Shown here: positions 8,204 through 18,700 of the stretch, piece by piece
Numbering within the stretch: position 1 is the first letter of the stretch
Layout of the letters: each line of letters opens with the position of its first letter
Assembly (NCBI GenBank): GCA_000496475.1
Contig: AYMW01000003.1
Span: forward strand, 156,475 to 220,474
Direction: 5' to 3'
DNA: 64,000 bases
Source: Betaproteobacteria bacterium MOLA814
GTDB lineage: Bacteria; Pseudomonadota; Gammaproteobacteria; Burkholderiales; Burkholderiaceae_C
Position numbers and translations under genes: made by a program
The notes under the pieces: generated by a model
What the model was told of the DNA's origin: nothing
Seen by the model: the letters and a program-made list of their open reading frames with translations, nothing else
The model's database searches: none

Positions 8204-9316
8204 ATGGCTGAACCCGTTGCTATTTCTCCTGTTCAAGACATCGTTGCTGAGTTAAAGGCTGGGCGCATGGTGGTGCTGGTAGACGAGGAGGACCGCGAAA
8301 ACGAAGGTGACTTGGTCATGGCGACAGACCATGTCACGCCGGATGCCGTCAACTTTATGGCCAAGCACGCGCGCGGTCTAATTTGCCTCACACTCACCAA
8401 AGAACGCTGCCAATACCTCAAACTGCCGCCCATGGCCAGCAGCAACGGCACACAATTCGCAACCGCATTTACGGTCAGCATTGAAGCTGCCACTGGCGTA
8501 ACCACTGGTATTTCTGCAGCCGACCGGGCGCGTACAGCCAAAGTGGCGGTATCTAAGGACAGCTTGCCAACCGACTTGGTGCAACCAGGGCATATTTTCC
8601 CTTTGCAGGCAGCCGAAGGTGGCGTGCTCATGCGTGCGGGCCACACTGAAGCTGGTTGCGATTTAGCGGGCATGGCCGGCTGCACGCCGTCTAGCGTGAT
8701 TTGCGAAATCATGAATGACGACGGCACCATGGCCCGCCTGCCTGATTTGCAAATTTTCGCTGCTGAACACGGCTTAAAAATTGGCACAATTGCAGATCTG
8801 ATCGAATACAGAAGCTCCCACGAATCGCTGATTGAACGACTAGGCTCTAGGCAGCTGCTGACCCCCCACGGTGCATTTACAGCACATGCATTTAAAGACT
8901 TGGCCTCAGGCAACATGCACTTGGCATTGGTTATTGGAGAATGGGACGAGCAAGACGAGGTGCCTGTTCGGGTCCACGAGCCGCTGTCGGTTTTAGATGC
9001 GCTTGAACTCAATGGACGCATGCACAGTTGGCCGCTCAACACCAGCCTGGCCTACTTGCAGCAACAAGGTAAAGGCGTGGCAGTGTTGCTCAACGCAGGC
9101 GAGACCAGCGCAGAGTTGTTGGCACAGTTCCAAGGCGTTGCGCAAGCCAGCTACGGCCCCGGCGCTGGACGTGTTGATTTGCGCACCTACGGTATCGGCG
9201 CGCAAATTTTGCGCGAGTGTGGTGTCAAAAACATGCGTCTGATGGGTTCCCCACGCCGCATACCCAGCTTGGTGGGCTACGGGCTGGATGTTCGTGGCTT
9301 CATTGAAAACAAATAA
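8204..9316 (+). CDS. ribBA: 3,4-dihydroxy-2-butanone 4-phosphate synthase with a degenerate GTP cyclohydrolase II domain
   Basis: 370 residues. The N-terminal domain (about 1-205) is a complete RibB: DEEDRENEGDLVMA, GLICL, and GHTEAGCDLAGMAG supply the metal and substrate residues for making DHBP from ribulose 5-phosphate. The C-terminal half is RibA-like but lacks the zinc cysteines: where RibA reads HSECLTGD...RCDCG this protein reads HEPLSVLDALELNGRMHSW. Only the DLRTYGIGAQIL block survives. This shortened RibBA form is known in Burkholderiales, and it implies that active GTP cyclohydrolase II is encoded elsewhere. It sits between riboflavin synthase and ribH. Confidence 0.94.
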   Translation: MAEPVAISPVQDIVAELKAGRMVVLVDEEDRENEGDLVMATDHVTPDAVNFMAKHARGLICLTLTKERCQYLKLPPMASSNGTQFATAFTVSIEAATGVTTGISAADRARTAKVAVSKDSLPTDLVQPGHIFPLQAAEGGVLMRAGHTEAGCDLAGMAGCTPSSVICEIMNDDGTMARLPDLQIFAAEHGLKIGTIADLIEYRSSHESLIERLGSRQLLTPHGAFTAHAFKDLASGNMHLALVIGEWDEQDEVPVRVHEPLSVLDALELNGRMHSWPLNTSLAYLQQQGKGVAVLLNAGETSAELLAQFQGVAQASYGPGAGRVDLRTYGIGAQILRECGVKNMRLMGSPRRIPSLVGYGLDVRGFIENK

Positions 9317-9331
9317 ATCGGAATCAGCATC

Positions 9332-9796
9332 ATGTTTGGCGCAAACAAAGGCACCCCCCCCCAATTAGACGGTCGCAAACTACGCGTTGGCGTGGTGCAA
9401 GCACGTTTCAACGAAGACGTTACCAACGCGCTGGCTGTGGCCTGCCTAGACCAGCTCAAAGCCTTGGGTGTGCAAGATAAAAACATCAAACATGTCACCG
9501 TTGCAGGCGCGTTGGAAGTACCACTCGCCCTACAAGCCATGGCCGTGTCTGACGAGTTCGACGCCTTGATCGCCTTAGGCTGCGTCATTAGAGGCGAGAC
9601 CTACCATTTTGAATTGGTAGCCAACGAATCAAGCGCTGGCGTGACACGCGTGGCCTTGGACAATGAAATCCCCATTGCCAACGCCATTCTCACCACTGAA
9701 AACCTAGAACAAGCCGTGGCACGGCAAACAGATAAAGGCCGCGACGCCGCCACTGTGGCCATTGAAATGGCCCAGCTGCTGGATGACCTGCGATAA
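9332..9796 (+). CDS. ribH: 6,7-dimethyl-8-ribityllumazine synthase
   Basis: 154 residues, the normal size. It condenses DHBP (from the RibB domain upstream) with the aminopyrimidine to give the lumazine used by riboflavin synthase; the enzyme usually forms a 60-subunit shell or smaller ring. Seen: [11 protein letters not shown]-type N-terminus, [11 protein letters not shown], and [21 protein letters not shown] with the catalytic histidine. It begins 15 bases after ribBA, and nusB follows 84 bases later, the widespread ribH-nusB pairing. Confidence 0.97.
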   Translation: MFGANKGTPPQLDGRKLRVGVVQARFNEDVTNALAVACLDQLKALGVQDKNIKHVTVAGALEVPLALQAMAVSDEFDALIALGCVIRGETYHFELVANESSAGVTRVALDNEIPIANAILTTENLEQAVARQTDKGRDAATVAIEMAQLLDDLR

Positions 9797-9880
9797 TCGC
9801 AGTTGACACTTTTAGCCAGCTGAATAACTGCGCCACTCGCTGGCCCAGCAACAACCGATAACCGCTCTTTTGGACCATGT

Positions 9881-10369
9881 ATGACTGATCAAGCCCCTAG
9901 CGACCGCGCACCGGCAACACCCAAGGCCATGCGCAAAGCCTCTGACAAATCTGGACGAACAAGGGCGAGAGAGTTTGCGGTGCAAGCCTTGTACCAGCAC
10001 TTGGTCGGTCAAAACCCAATTGCCCATATTGAAACGTTTACCCGCGACCTCACCGGCTTTCACAAAGCCGATGCTGTTCATTTTGACGCCTTGCTCACAG
10101 GCTGTACACAAGATCAATCCGAACTGGAAACCCTGATCGCACCTTACCTAGACCGTGACATAGCGCATGTGTCACCCATTGAGCGCGGTATTTTGCTGAT
10201 TGCAGCTTTTGAATTCAAGCAGTGTTTGGATGTGCCGCTGCGCGTGGTCATCAATGAGTGCATAGAACTAGCCAAGTCATTTGGTGGCACGGATGGGCAC
10301 AAATTCATCAACGGTGTCGTTCACCCGCTGGGCCAGCAGTTGCGTCCTGTTGAAGCCAAAGCCTCTTAA
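9881..10369 (+). CDS. nusB: Transcription antitermination factor NusB
   Basis: 162 residues. NusB binds boxA RNA with NusE (S10) and supports antitermination of rRNA operons. The fold is recognisable from [14 protein letters not shown] near residue 27, [15 protein letters not shown], and [26 protein letters not shown] at the end. There is a 25-residue Lys/Arg/Ala-rich N-terminal extension. Adjacent to ribH as in many bacteria. The next gene starts 22 bases after its stop. Confidence 0.96.
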   Translation: MTDQAPSDRAPATPKAMRKASDKSGRTRAREFAVQALYQHLVGQNPIAHIETFTRDLTGFHKADAVHFDALLTGCTQDQSELETLIAPYLDRDIAHVSPIERGILLIAAFEFKQCLDVPLRVVINECIELAKSFGGTDGHKFINGVVHPLGQQLRPVEAKAS

Positions 10370-10391
10370 ACATCACGTTAAGGGTTTGGCC

Positions 10392-11609
10392 ATGCAGATT
10401 TCGCAACGCGCACAACGCATCAAGCCTTTCATGGTGATGGAAGTGGCCAAAGCTGCACAAGCCATGGCAGCCAAAACGGCGCACACAGACCAGCCCATGC
10501 TGTTTTTAAACATTGGTGAGCCCGATTTTTCTGCACCACTGGCTGTTCAAGAAGCCGCGGCCCGCGCCATGGCGAATGGCCACACCGGCTACACGCAAGC
10601 CTTGGGTATTGCACCGCTGCGTCAAGCCATTAGTGGGTGGTATGCCTCACGATTTGGACTAGACATTGATCCTGCGCGCATAGCCATAACCGCTGGTGCA
10701 TCGGCAGCCCTGCAATTGGCGTGTTTGGCGCTGGTGAACCCGGGCGATGAAGTGCTCATGCCTGATCCAAGCTACCCATGCAACCGCAACTTTGTTGCAG
10801 CCGCCGACGGTCAAGCGGTGCTGCTGCCCACCACGCCTGAACAACGCTTTCAGCTGAGCGCGGAACAAATAGAACAGGCTTGGGGTGACAAGACCCGCGG
10901 CGTGTTGCTGGCCTCTCCCAGCAACCCTACGGGCACCTCTATTGCACGCGACGAACTCAAGCGTGTGGCACAAACTGTGCGTGCCAAAGGCGGTTTCACC
11001 ATCGTAGATGAAATTTACCTGGGTCTGAATTTTGATGAGGCCTTCAGCCACAGTGCGCTGGGGCTTGAAGACGGCTTAGGCAACGACATCATCAGCGTCA
11101 ACAGTTTTTCTAAATATTTCAACATGACAGGTTGGCGTCTTGGCTGGCTGGTACTGCCGCCCGCGCTGGTCCCTGTCGTAGAACGCCTGGCGCAGCACCT
11201 GTTTATTTGCGCCAGCACCATCAGCCAACACGCCGCTTTGGCCTGCTTTCAGGCCGACAGCTTGGCTGAGTTTGAACGTCGCCGCGCCGCCTTCAAGGCC
11301 AGACGCGACTACTTTATTCCTCAGCTCAACCGCCTTGGACTGACCGTACCGGTTGTGCCTGACGGCGCGTTTTATGCCTATGCAAGCTGCGAGGCTGCCT
11401 GCCAACAGTGGGGCATTTCCCCCGGTACCCCTGAGCAGCCAGGTGCCAGTTGGACGTTTGCATTCGAGCTTATGAAAAGAGCTGGCATTGCCGCCACGCC
11501 AGGGCATGACTTTGGTGGTGCACAAAACCACAATTTCATACGCTTTTCGACAGCCAGCAGCATGGAGCAACTGGTGACAGCGGTGGCGCGCCTAGACAAC
11601 GCTTTATAA
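10392..11609 (+). CDS. Class I/II PLP-dependent aminotransferase
   Basis: 405 residues from ATG 10392; the frame is open further upstream inside nusB, but the conserved N-terminus (QRAQRIKPFMVMEVAKAAQ) starts here. Fold-type I features: SPSNPTGT for substrate/PLP contact, VDEIYLGL with the PLP-ring aspartate, SVNSFSKYFNMTGWRLGW with the Schiff-base lysine, and FIRFS with the carboxylate-binding arginine. Related proteins act on aspartate, alanine or aromatic amino acids; the substrate cannot be told from sequence. It lies between nusB and ybgC. Confidence 0.9.
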   Translation: MQISQRAQRIKPFMVMEVAKAAQAMAAKTAHTDQPMLFLNIGEPDFSAPLAVQEAAARAMANGHTGYTQALGIAPLRQAISGWYASRFGLDIDPARIAITAGASAALQLACLALVNPGDEVLMPDPSYPCNRNFVAAADGQAVLLPTTPEQRFQLSAEQIEQAWGDKTRGVLLASPSNPTGTSIARDELKRVAQTVRAKGGFTIVDEIYLGLNFDEAFSHSALGLEDGLGNDIISVNSFSKYFNMTGWRLGWLVLPPALVPVVERLAQHLFICASTISQHAALACFQADSLAEFERRRAAFKARRDYFIPQLNRLGLTVPVVPDGAFYAYASCEAACQQWGISPGTPEQPGASWTFAFELMKRAGIAATPGHDFGGAQNHNFIRFSTASSMEQLVTAVARLDNAL

Positions 11610-11614
11610 AGCTT

Positions 11615-12049
11615 GTGACGAACACAGCCCATATCGCCAACGCGCACCACCAGTGGCAGGTTCGCGTCTACTGGGAAGACACAGACGCAGGTGGCATTGT
11701 GTTTTACGCCAACTACCTCAAGTTTTTTGAGCGTGCACGAACAGAATGGCTGCGTACTTTAGGTTTACAACAAGCCCACATGCAGCAAGCATTGGGCGGC
11801 ATGTTCGTGGTGAGTGACACCTCAGTGCGTTACCATCGTCCCAGTCGTTTAGACGACGCGTTGCAGATTTATACCGAATTGGTGGTCTGCGGTAAGGCCA
11901 CGCTGACGCTCAAACAGTCTGCTTGGCTGGATACTGACTTGGTGAGCGAAGCGCGTATTCGGATTGGCTGGGTCAATAGTCACACGCTAAAGCCCACACG
12001 GCTACCGTCAGCTTTGTTGGATACATTGGTCAACGCGCCGAGAACATAA
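11615..12049 (+). CDS. ybgC: Acyl-CoA thioesterase YbgC (tol-pal associated)
   Basis: 144 residues, hotdog fold. The motif RVYWEDTDAGGIVFYANYLKFFERARTEW contains the catalytic aspartate of the 4-hydroxybenzoyl-CoA thioesterase type. YbgC is the customary first gene of the tol cluster and tolQ follows after 21 bases. The start appears to be GTG at 11615, five bases after the upstream stop; no in-frame ATG precedes the conserved hotdog motif. Confidence 0.93.
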   Translation: MTNTAHIANAHHQWQVRVYWEDTDAGGIVFYANYLKFFERARTEWLRTLGLQQAHMQQALGGMFVVSDTSVRYHRPSRLDDALQIYTELVVCGKATLTLKQSAWLDTDLVSEARIRIGWVNSHTLKPTRLPSALLDTLVNAPRT

Positions 12050-12070
12050 CCGTTAAATACGCACAGTCAT

Positions 12071-12757
12071 ATGAACCAAGATTTAGATATTGTTCACCTG
12101 CTCCTCAATGCCAGTTGGGTGGTGAAAGCCGTCGTTGTATTGCTGCTGGCAGTGTCTGTTGCCAGCTGGGCAGTCATATTTGGGAAGGCCGCCGCATTGG
12201 GTCGCATCCACTCAAAAAATGAAGCGTTTGAGCGCGCATTTTGGTCAGGCACCAGCATGCACGACTTGTATACCGCTGCGATTCAAAAAACCACAGGCAC
12301 TGGCCCTATGGAGCGTATTTTTGCCGCAGGTATGCGCGAGTTTTTAAAACTTCGCGAGCGCCGTATTGCGGAAACCAGCGTGCTGCTCGACGGCGCACAA
12401 CGCGCCATGCGCGCTGCTTATCAGCGAGAGCTTGACGTCATGGAATCGCAGCTGTCCTTTTTAGGCTCTGTGGCCTCGGTCTCACCCTACATAGGTTTGT
12501 TTGGAACGGTGTGGGGCATCATGCACGCCTTTACAGGTTTGGCTGGCTTGGAGTCGGTCACGTTGGCCACAGTTGCCCCCGGTATTGCAGAGGCTTTGGT
12601 AGCCACAGCCATTGGCCTGTTCGCAGCGATTCCTGCGGTGGTGGCCTACAACCGGTTTTCGACAAAGGTTGACCGCGCTGCCAGCCATATGGATGTATTT
12701 TCAGATGAGTTCTCCAACATACTGCAGCGCAACTTAAGCGCACAAACCCCCACTTAA
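12071..12757 (+). CDS. tolQ: Tol-Pal system proton channel subunit TolQ
   Basis: 228 residues. TolQ and TolR form the inner-membrane motor that uses the proton gradient to energise TolA during outer-membrane constriction at division. Three membrane segments are visible: about 13-33 (VVKAVVVLLLAVSVASWAVI), and a pair in the C-terminal half including SPYIGLFGTVWGIMHAF and GIAEALVATAIGLFAAIPAVVAYNRF. The last two are the conserved channel helices. TolR begins 14 bases downstream. Confidence 0.97.
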   Translation: MNQDLDIVHLLLNASWVVKAVVVLLLAVSVASWAVIFGKAAALGRIHSKNEAFERAFWSGTSMHDLYTAAIQKTTGTGPMERIFAAGMREFLKLRERRIAETSVLLDGAQRAMRAAYQRELDVMESQLSFLGSVASVSPYIGLFGTVWGIMHAFTGLAGLESVTLATVAPGIAEALVATAIGLFAAIPAVVAYNRFSTKVDRAASHMDVFSDEFSNILQRNLSAQTPT

Positions 12758-12771
12758 GCGGCGCTCAAACT

Positions 12772-13230
12772 ATGGCTGTTTTGCATAACAAGCGCCGTGC
12801 ACGGCGCACCATGAATGAAATCAACATGGTGCCTTTCATCGATGTGATGTTGGTGCTGCTCATCATTTTCATGGTGACTGCGCCACTCATCACCCCCAGC
12901 ATGATTGACTTGCCCACAGTTGGCCAAGCGCCCCGCCAACCGGACCGTGTGATCCAAGTGCTGGTTGCTAAAGATGCCACATTGCAGCTGCGCTCGGGCA
13001 AACAAAGCGAAGACGTCACGCTTAAAGATTTGGCCCAACGCGTACTAGACTTGTCCAACCAAGACCGCTCTACCCGAGACGCCACGGCTAACTCGTCGCC
13101 TAATCAAGTAGTCGCTATCGTGATCAGCGCCGACAAGTCCGTGAGATACGAGGCTGTTGTAGACGTGATGGATACCCTGCAACAAGCAGGATTAAGCCGT
13201 GTTGCGCTGGCCGTTAACGCGCAGCGTTGA
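12772..13230 (+). CDS. tolR: Tol-Pal system protein TolR
   Basis: 152 residues. A single N-terminal membrane helix carries the conserved proton-pathway aspartate in MNEINMVPFIDVMLVLLIIFMVTAPL; the periplasmic domain follows from about residue 45. It partners with TolQ encoded immediately upstream. The start codon is ATG; the arginine-rich NKRRARRTMNEIN gives the cytoplasmic anchor. Confidence 0.96.
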   Translation: MAVLHNKRRARRTMNEINMVPFIDVMLVLLIIFMVTAPLITPSMIDLPTVGQAPRQPDRVIQVLVAKDATLQLRSGKQSEDVTLKDLAQRVLDLSNQDRSTRDATANSSPNQVVAIVISADKSVRYEAVVDVMDTLQQAGLSRVALAVNAQR

Positions 13231-13257
13231 CAGGCTTGTAAGCCCTTGCCCACCAAC

Positions 13258-14256
13258 ATGGCCAACCCACAACGCTCTGCCACTGGACTGACGACAACAT
13301 CAGACACCCGTTGGGCGCTGCCCATTGCGATGGCCCTGGGCGTGCATGCGTTGTTGGTCCTTGCGCTGACCTGGGGTGTTGCCTGGCAGCAAACCCAACA
13401 GGCCGCAGCCTTTGATGTAGAGCTGTGGTCTGACATCCCCATTGCAGCGGCCCCACCGCCAGAGCCGGTAGCTGAACCAAAGCCCGAGCCAGAGCCTTTA
13501 CCAACACCTGAGCCAGAGCCAGAGCCAGAGCCAGAGCCTGAGCCTGAGCCTGAGCCCCCTGCCCCTCCTCCGCCCGAGCCGGAGCCTGCCGGTCCAACAG
13601 CAGCCGACATAGCCCTAGAGAAACAGCGGGTGCAAGAAGAACTTGAGCAGCGCCGCGCACAGCAACTGGCCAAAGAAAAAGCTGACGAAGCATTAAAAGA
13701 CAAGAAGGCCAAAGAAAAAGCTGCACAACTCGCGAAGGACAAAGCGGCCAAGGAGAAAGCCGCGAAGGAGAAAGCGGCTAAAGAGAAGGCGGCCAAAGAA
13801 AAGGCGGCCAAAGAGAAGGCGGCCAAAGAAAAGGCAGCTAAAGAAAAGGCAGCTAAAGAAAAAGCCGAACAACTTGCTCGCCAAGAAAAGGCCCTCAAGG
13901 ACAAGCTTCGCCAAGAGCAACTGGCACGTTTAAGCAGCATGGCCGGCACTGCTGGGCAAACCGGTGAAGCCGCTAGAGCCAGCGGCCCTAGCGCCAACTA
14001 TGCTGGCAAAGTGGTGGGTGCCATCAGACCCAATATTGTGTTCACCGATGTGGTCCAAGGCAACCCGGCCGCAGAAGTCGAGGTGATCACCAACCCTGCG
14101 GGTGACATTGTTGGACGCAAGCTGCGCACCTCTAGCGGTTCGCCCGCTTGGGATGACGCGGTGTTGCGCGCCATAGACCGCACTGGCGCCTTGCCGCGCG
14201 ACACCAATGGGCGGGTACCCTCGCCAATGCTGATTCGCTTTAGACCTAAAGATTGA
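13258..14256 (+). CDS. tolA: TolA-like energy-transducing protein
   Basis: 332 residues from ATG 13258 (a TTG at 13246 is an alternative). One membrane helix near residues 21-38, then a Pro-Glu tract (13,440-13,560), then a Lys/Ala/Glu helix built from repeated AAKEK units (about 13,730-13,870), and a C-terminal domain with TonB/TolA features ([29 protein letters not shown]). The long repeat helix spans the periplasm so that domain III reaches Pal and TolB. The tandem coding repeats produce long artefactual open frames on the opposite strand. tolB and pal do not follow: an RND pump begins 192 bases downstream. Confidence 0.93.
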   Translation: MANPQRSATGLTTTSDTRWALPIAMALGVHALLVLALTWGVAWQQTQQAAAFDVELWSDIPIAAAPPPEPVAEPKPEPEPLPTPEPEPEPEPEPEPEPEPPAPPPPEPEPAGPTAADIALEKQRVQEELEQRRAQQLAKEKADEALKDKKAKEKAAQLAKDKAAKEKAAKEKAAKEKAAKEKAAKEKAAKEKAAKEKAAKEKAEQLARQEKALKDKLRQEQLARLSSMAGTAGQTGEAARASGPSANYAGKVVGAIRPNIVFTDVVQGNPAAEVEVITNPAGDIVGRKLRTSSGSPAWDDAVLRAIDRTGALPRDTNGRVPSPMLIRFRPKD

Positions 14257-14258
14257 AG

Positions 14259-14279
14259 CCCGACATTCGATATGTTGGG
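14259..14279 (+). terminator. Possible terminator hairpin after tolA
   Basis: CCCGACAT pairs with ATGTTGGG across a five-base loop (eight pairs, one of them G-T), starting three bases after the tolA stop. No clear T run follows, so it may be only a 3'-stabilising hairpin or part of a Rho-dependent end. Confidence 0.4.
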
Positions 14280-14448
14280 TTCACTTACCCGCGTAAGCGA
14301 CTTGATCAGGCTGGTATCTGCGGCAACATTCACCTGCGGCAACACTATATTTACATAACAGATAAACACAAAGCTGCACTTTTGGCTATGCTTGCAGAAT
14401 TGGGTAATATTGCCCGCATTGCATTGGCCTAAACCACACTTTTACACC

Positions 14449-15714
14449 ATGAAATTCTCCAAAATTATTGGCTGTTTGGCCGCTGCAACTGCCGCCGTTG
14501 CCGCTGTGTATTGGTGGGCCCCTGCCTGGCTGCCGGCTTCAATGCAAACAGCAACAAGCGCATCGAAGTCAGGTGAACAAGCCAAGGCAGGTGGTAAAAA
14601 AGGGGGCTTTGGAGGGCCAGTATCTGTCAATGTACAAGACGTGGTGCTGGCAGACTTGCCGATCACGCTGCAGGCCTCAGGCAGCATCGTGGCGTTGCAA
14701 TCTGTTGTGTTGCGCCCGCAAGTCAGCGCCGTGATTCAGCGCGTGGTGGTTAAAGAGGGCAGCAATGTGGCCGCTGGTGCCCTGCTGTTTGAGTTGGATA
14801 CCCGATCTGTACAAGCTGATTTGGCCAAGGCCATGGCACAACTGGCCAAGTCGCAAGCCACATTGGCCGATTTACAGCGCCAGCTTGAACGGGCCAAAGA
14901 CCTTAAAAGCAAGTCGTTTGTTTCGGCCAGCGCTGTTGACAGCGCGCAAAGCCAAGTCAGCGCGCAACAAGCACAAATCAGTGCCGACCAAGCTGGCGTT
15001 CGAGCCCAACAAGTGCAGCTCAGTCTTTACCAAGTACGCGCGCCATTTGCGGGGCGCATAGGCGCTATCGATGTCAGTCCTGGTGCCTTGGTCAGTGCAG
15101 GTTCATCGGCTACGCCGCTGGGCACCCTCACCCAGTTCGATCCTATTTCTGTGAAATTCTCACTGCCCGAGTCGGCGCTCAGTGCCGTGGTCGGCGCTGG
15201 CACCGGACAAGCTGTTGGTGTGCGCTTGGCCAGTAACAACCCAGGTGTAGACACGTCAGAGCACCTTGGCAAACTGACCTTGATTGACAACCTCATCAAC
15301 CCTGCCACGGGCATGCTAACGCTCAAAGCAACACTGGCCAACAAGGAACAAAAGCTATGGCCAGGCCAGTTTGTTGACATCAACCTGCGTGTTGCCACTT
15401 TAAAGGCCGTAGCGACTGTGGCACAAAGTGCCATCGTGCTGTCTGAGACCGGCGCTAGTGTGTTCGTCATGGACGCTAAGAGCCGCGCGTTGGTAAAACC
15501 CATCAAGGTGCTACACGCCATGGGCGACTTGGCTGCTGTATCTGGTTTGGCAGCAGGCGATATGGTTGTCACGGATGGGAGGCAAAACGTCAAGCCTGGC
15601 GGCATGTTGCGCGCCATGAATAAGCCGAAAAAGAATACGTCCGGCACAGACAGCACAGACGGCACAAACAAAAATGCCGCGACTGGTGAGCGCAAGCCAA
15701 CGCCCGCCCAATAA
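14449..15714 (+). CDS. RND efflux periplasmic adaptor (membrane fusion protein)
   Basis: 421 residues. The N-terminus is a hydrophobic anchor or signal (KIIGCLAAATAAVAAVYWW). Then come the biotinyl-lipoyl halves (VLRPQVSAVIQRVVVKEGSNVAAGALLFELD), an alpha-hairpin rich in Gln/Ala (about 120-190), and the beta-barrel with RAPFAGRIGAIDVSPGALV. It links the inner-membrane RND pump encoded nine bases downstream to an outer-membrane TolC-type channel, which is not encoded here. The Lys/Thr-rich tail is probably disordered. Substrate unknown; drug or detergent export is the usual role. Confidence 0.93.
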   Translation: MKFSKIIGCLAAATAAVAAVYWWAPAWLPASMQTATSASKSGEQAKAGGKKGGFGGPVSVNVQDVVLADLPITLQASGSIVALQSVVLRPQVSAVIQRVVVKEGSNVAAGALLFELDTRSVQADLAKAMAQLAKSQATLADLQRQLERAKDLKSKSFVSASAVDSAQSQVSAQQAQISADQAGVRAQQVQLSLYQVRAPFAGRIGAIDVSPGALVSAGSSATPLGTLTQFDPISVKFSLPESALSAVVGAGTGQAVGVRLASNNPGVDTSEHLGKLTLIDNLINPATGMLTLKATLANKEQKLWPGQFVDINLRVATLKAVATVAQSAIVLSETGASVFVMDAKSRALVKPIKVLHAMGDLAAVSGLAAGDMVVTDGRQNVKPGGMLRAMNKPKKNTSGTDSTDGTNKNAATGERKPTPAQ

Positions 15715-15723
15715 AAGAGCGTT

Positions 15724-18700
15724 ATGAACTTAACCGAACTGTTTATTCGCCGTCCTGTCATGACGGTGCTGCTCAACATAGCTTTAATTGCGGTGGGCGC
15801 AGCAGCGCTTGGCAGCATCCCCGTTGCGGCCCTGCCGCGCTACGACACACCCACCATCAACGTATCGGCACGCTTAAGCGGCGCCAGCCCAGAGACCATG
15901 GCACGCTCTGTGGCACTGCCACTTGAGAAACAGTTTTCAACCATTGCCGGCGTCAATGCCATTACCTCTACCAGCTCGCTTGGTAGAACGTCCATCACGC
16001 TAGAGTTCAACCCCGACAGAGATATAGACGCAGCCGCAGGAGACGTGCAAGCCGCCTTGCTGAGTACCCAACGCTCGCTGCCCTCTGAGATGACTGACTT
16101 GCCCAGCTACCGCAAGGTCAATCCGGCAGATGCGCCCATTCTGATCATGGCACTGAGCTCGCCCACACTGAGCCTGACCCAAGTCACCGACTTTGCCGAA
16201 AATGTGGTGTCGCCCTCTTTGTCGACCATCGACGGCGTGGCGCAAGTGACTGTGTGGGGTGCCAAGCGTTATGCCGTGCGTGTTCAAGCCAAACCTGAAG
16301 AGCTCGCTGTACGCGGCTTGACACTGGATGACGTGGCCAATGCCATACGCGCCACAAACGCCAACTCACCCATGGGGCAAATTGTGGGGCGCAACCAAAC
16401 GCTCATTATTGAGGCCAACACGCAACTTAAGAGCGCAGCGCAATTTCGCGAGCTGATTGTGACGGTGCGCAACGGCACGCCAATTTACTTACGAGACGTC
16501 GCCCTGATACGTGATGGCTCAGAAAACGAGACATCACTGAGCCGCTACAACGGCACACCATCCATTATTTTGGCCGTGCAACGCCAACCAGACGCCAACA
16601 CAGTGGCCGTTATTGAATCAATTTATGCGGCCATACCCAAGCTGCAAGAACAGCTGCCCAGCGAAGTCAAACTCAACACACTGAATGACCGGGGCGTATC
16701 GATACGCGACGCCTTAAACGACATTTACTTCACACTGGCACTCACCATCGCCTTGGTTGTATTGGTTATTTTCTTGTTTTTGCGCCGCGTATCTGCCACC
16801 GTTATTCCTACCTTGTCTATCCCCGTGTCGCTGATTTCAGCGATGTCTTTGCTGTACTACTTTGACTACAGCTTGGACAATATTTCCATGCTGGGCATTA
16901 CGCTGGCAGTTGGTTTGGTGGTCGACGACGCCATTGTGATGCTAGAAAACATCGTCAGGCACATTGAAGACGGCATGCAGCCTTTTGAGGCAGCTATAAA
17001 AGGCGCTCGCGAGGTTGCTTTCACAATTGTGTCCATTTCGATTTCGTTGGTCGCCGTGCTCATCCCCATCTTCTTTATGCCTGGCACATTGGGGCTGCTG
17101 TTTCACGAATTTGCCGTGATTGTTGGCTTGGCGATTTTGGTCTCAGCCGTGGTGTCTCTCACCTTGGTGCCCATGCTGTGCAGCCGCTTCCTCAAACCAC
17201 ATGATGCCAAAGTGCAAGCCCATCAACAGGGCTGGGCACACAACAGCACCCAGTGGTTTGAGAACATCTTTCAAGCCACCTTGCGTGGCTATACGCACTG
17301 GCTCGATTGGGCGCTGGCGCATAAAAAAACCATGGTTGGCGTCACCTTGGCAAGCGTAGCCTTGACAGTTGGCTTGTTCATTAACATGCCTAAGGGGTTT
17401 TTCCCACAAGAAGACATTGGCCAAGTCATGGCCAGTGTTGTGGGCGCAGAGGACGTCGGTCCAGAAACCATGCAGCGTCTGCTGGACGACGTGGCCGCAC
17501 GCACGCAGCAACACCCAGCAGTTGCCAGCATGGCAGCGGCGGTATTTGGTGGCAACAGTGGACGTATGTTCATCACCCTCAAGCCTAAAAGCGAACGCGG
17601 TGACATGCAGTCAGTACTGAGGGAAATGCGTCAAGCAACATCTGGTGTTGCAGGGGTCAAAGTGTTTTTTATACCGATGCAAAACTTGCGCGTTGGTGGA
17701 CGCTCAAGCCGCAGCCAATACCAGTACACCTTGCAAAGCGTCAGCGGCAGTGCGCTACAAGAATGGACCAACAAGGTGATGGACAAGCTCAAGTCCGACG
17801 AACGTTTTACCGATGTGACCAGCGACTCCGAGCGCGGCGCATTGCAAGCGGAGGTTGTTCTTGACCGCGAACGCGCGCAACTGCTGGGCATTACAAGCCA
17901 AGCGCTTCGCAACATGATGTACTCGGCGTTTGGCGACCGCCAAGTGGCCAGCATTTACACAGATTCTGGCGCATGGTCGGTCATTTTGACCATCAACAAC
18001 CCCACCTCACAATCTGAACAAGACTTGCTGCAGTTGCACATGCGCACGACCAGCGGTGACTTGGTACCCCTGTCGGCATTTGCCAGTATCAAACGCAGCC
18101 TGGGGCCCACCAGCATCAACCACCAAGGTCAATTACAAGCCATCACCATCAGCTTCAACTTGAGCCCGGGCATACCGCTGGGCCAAGCCACACAGGCACT
18201 TGACAGCTATGTCAAAGACATTGACCTGCCCACCAACATCATCACCAGCTATGGCGGCGATGCCGCTGTATTCCAAGCGTCGCAGACCAGTCAAGTGGTG
18301 CTCTTGCTAGCAGCGGTGGTTGTGATTTACATCTTGCTAGGCATGCTGTACGAGAGCTTTATTCACCCCATCACCATATTGGCCGGCCTGCCCTCTGCCG
18401 TGGTTGGTGGGCTGCTCACCCTGCAGCTGTTTGGGCAAGACATCACCATCATTGCAACGATTGGCTTGCTGCTGCTCATTGGCATTGTGAAGAAAAATGC
18501 CATCATGATGATTGACTTCGCTCTTGATGCGCAGCGTCACAAGGGCATGACAGCTGTTGATGCCATACGCCAAGCCTGCGTGTTGCGCTTTCGCCCCATC
18601 ATGATGACCACGCTCACAGCGGCCATTGGTGCACTGCCCATTGCCTTTGGCCATGGTGCCAGTTCTGAATTGCGCCAGCCCCTTGGCTTGGCTGTGGTTG

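Noticed and set aside
13104-13997. 297-residue open frame on the minus strand across tolR/tolA with [10 protein letters not shown] repeats
   Set aside because: It is the antisense reading of the Lys/Ala/Glu and Pro/Glu repeats of tolA; the low-complexity pattern keeps the other frames open.
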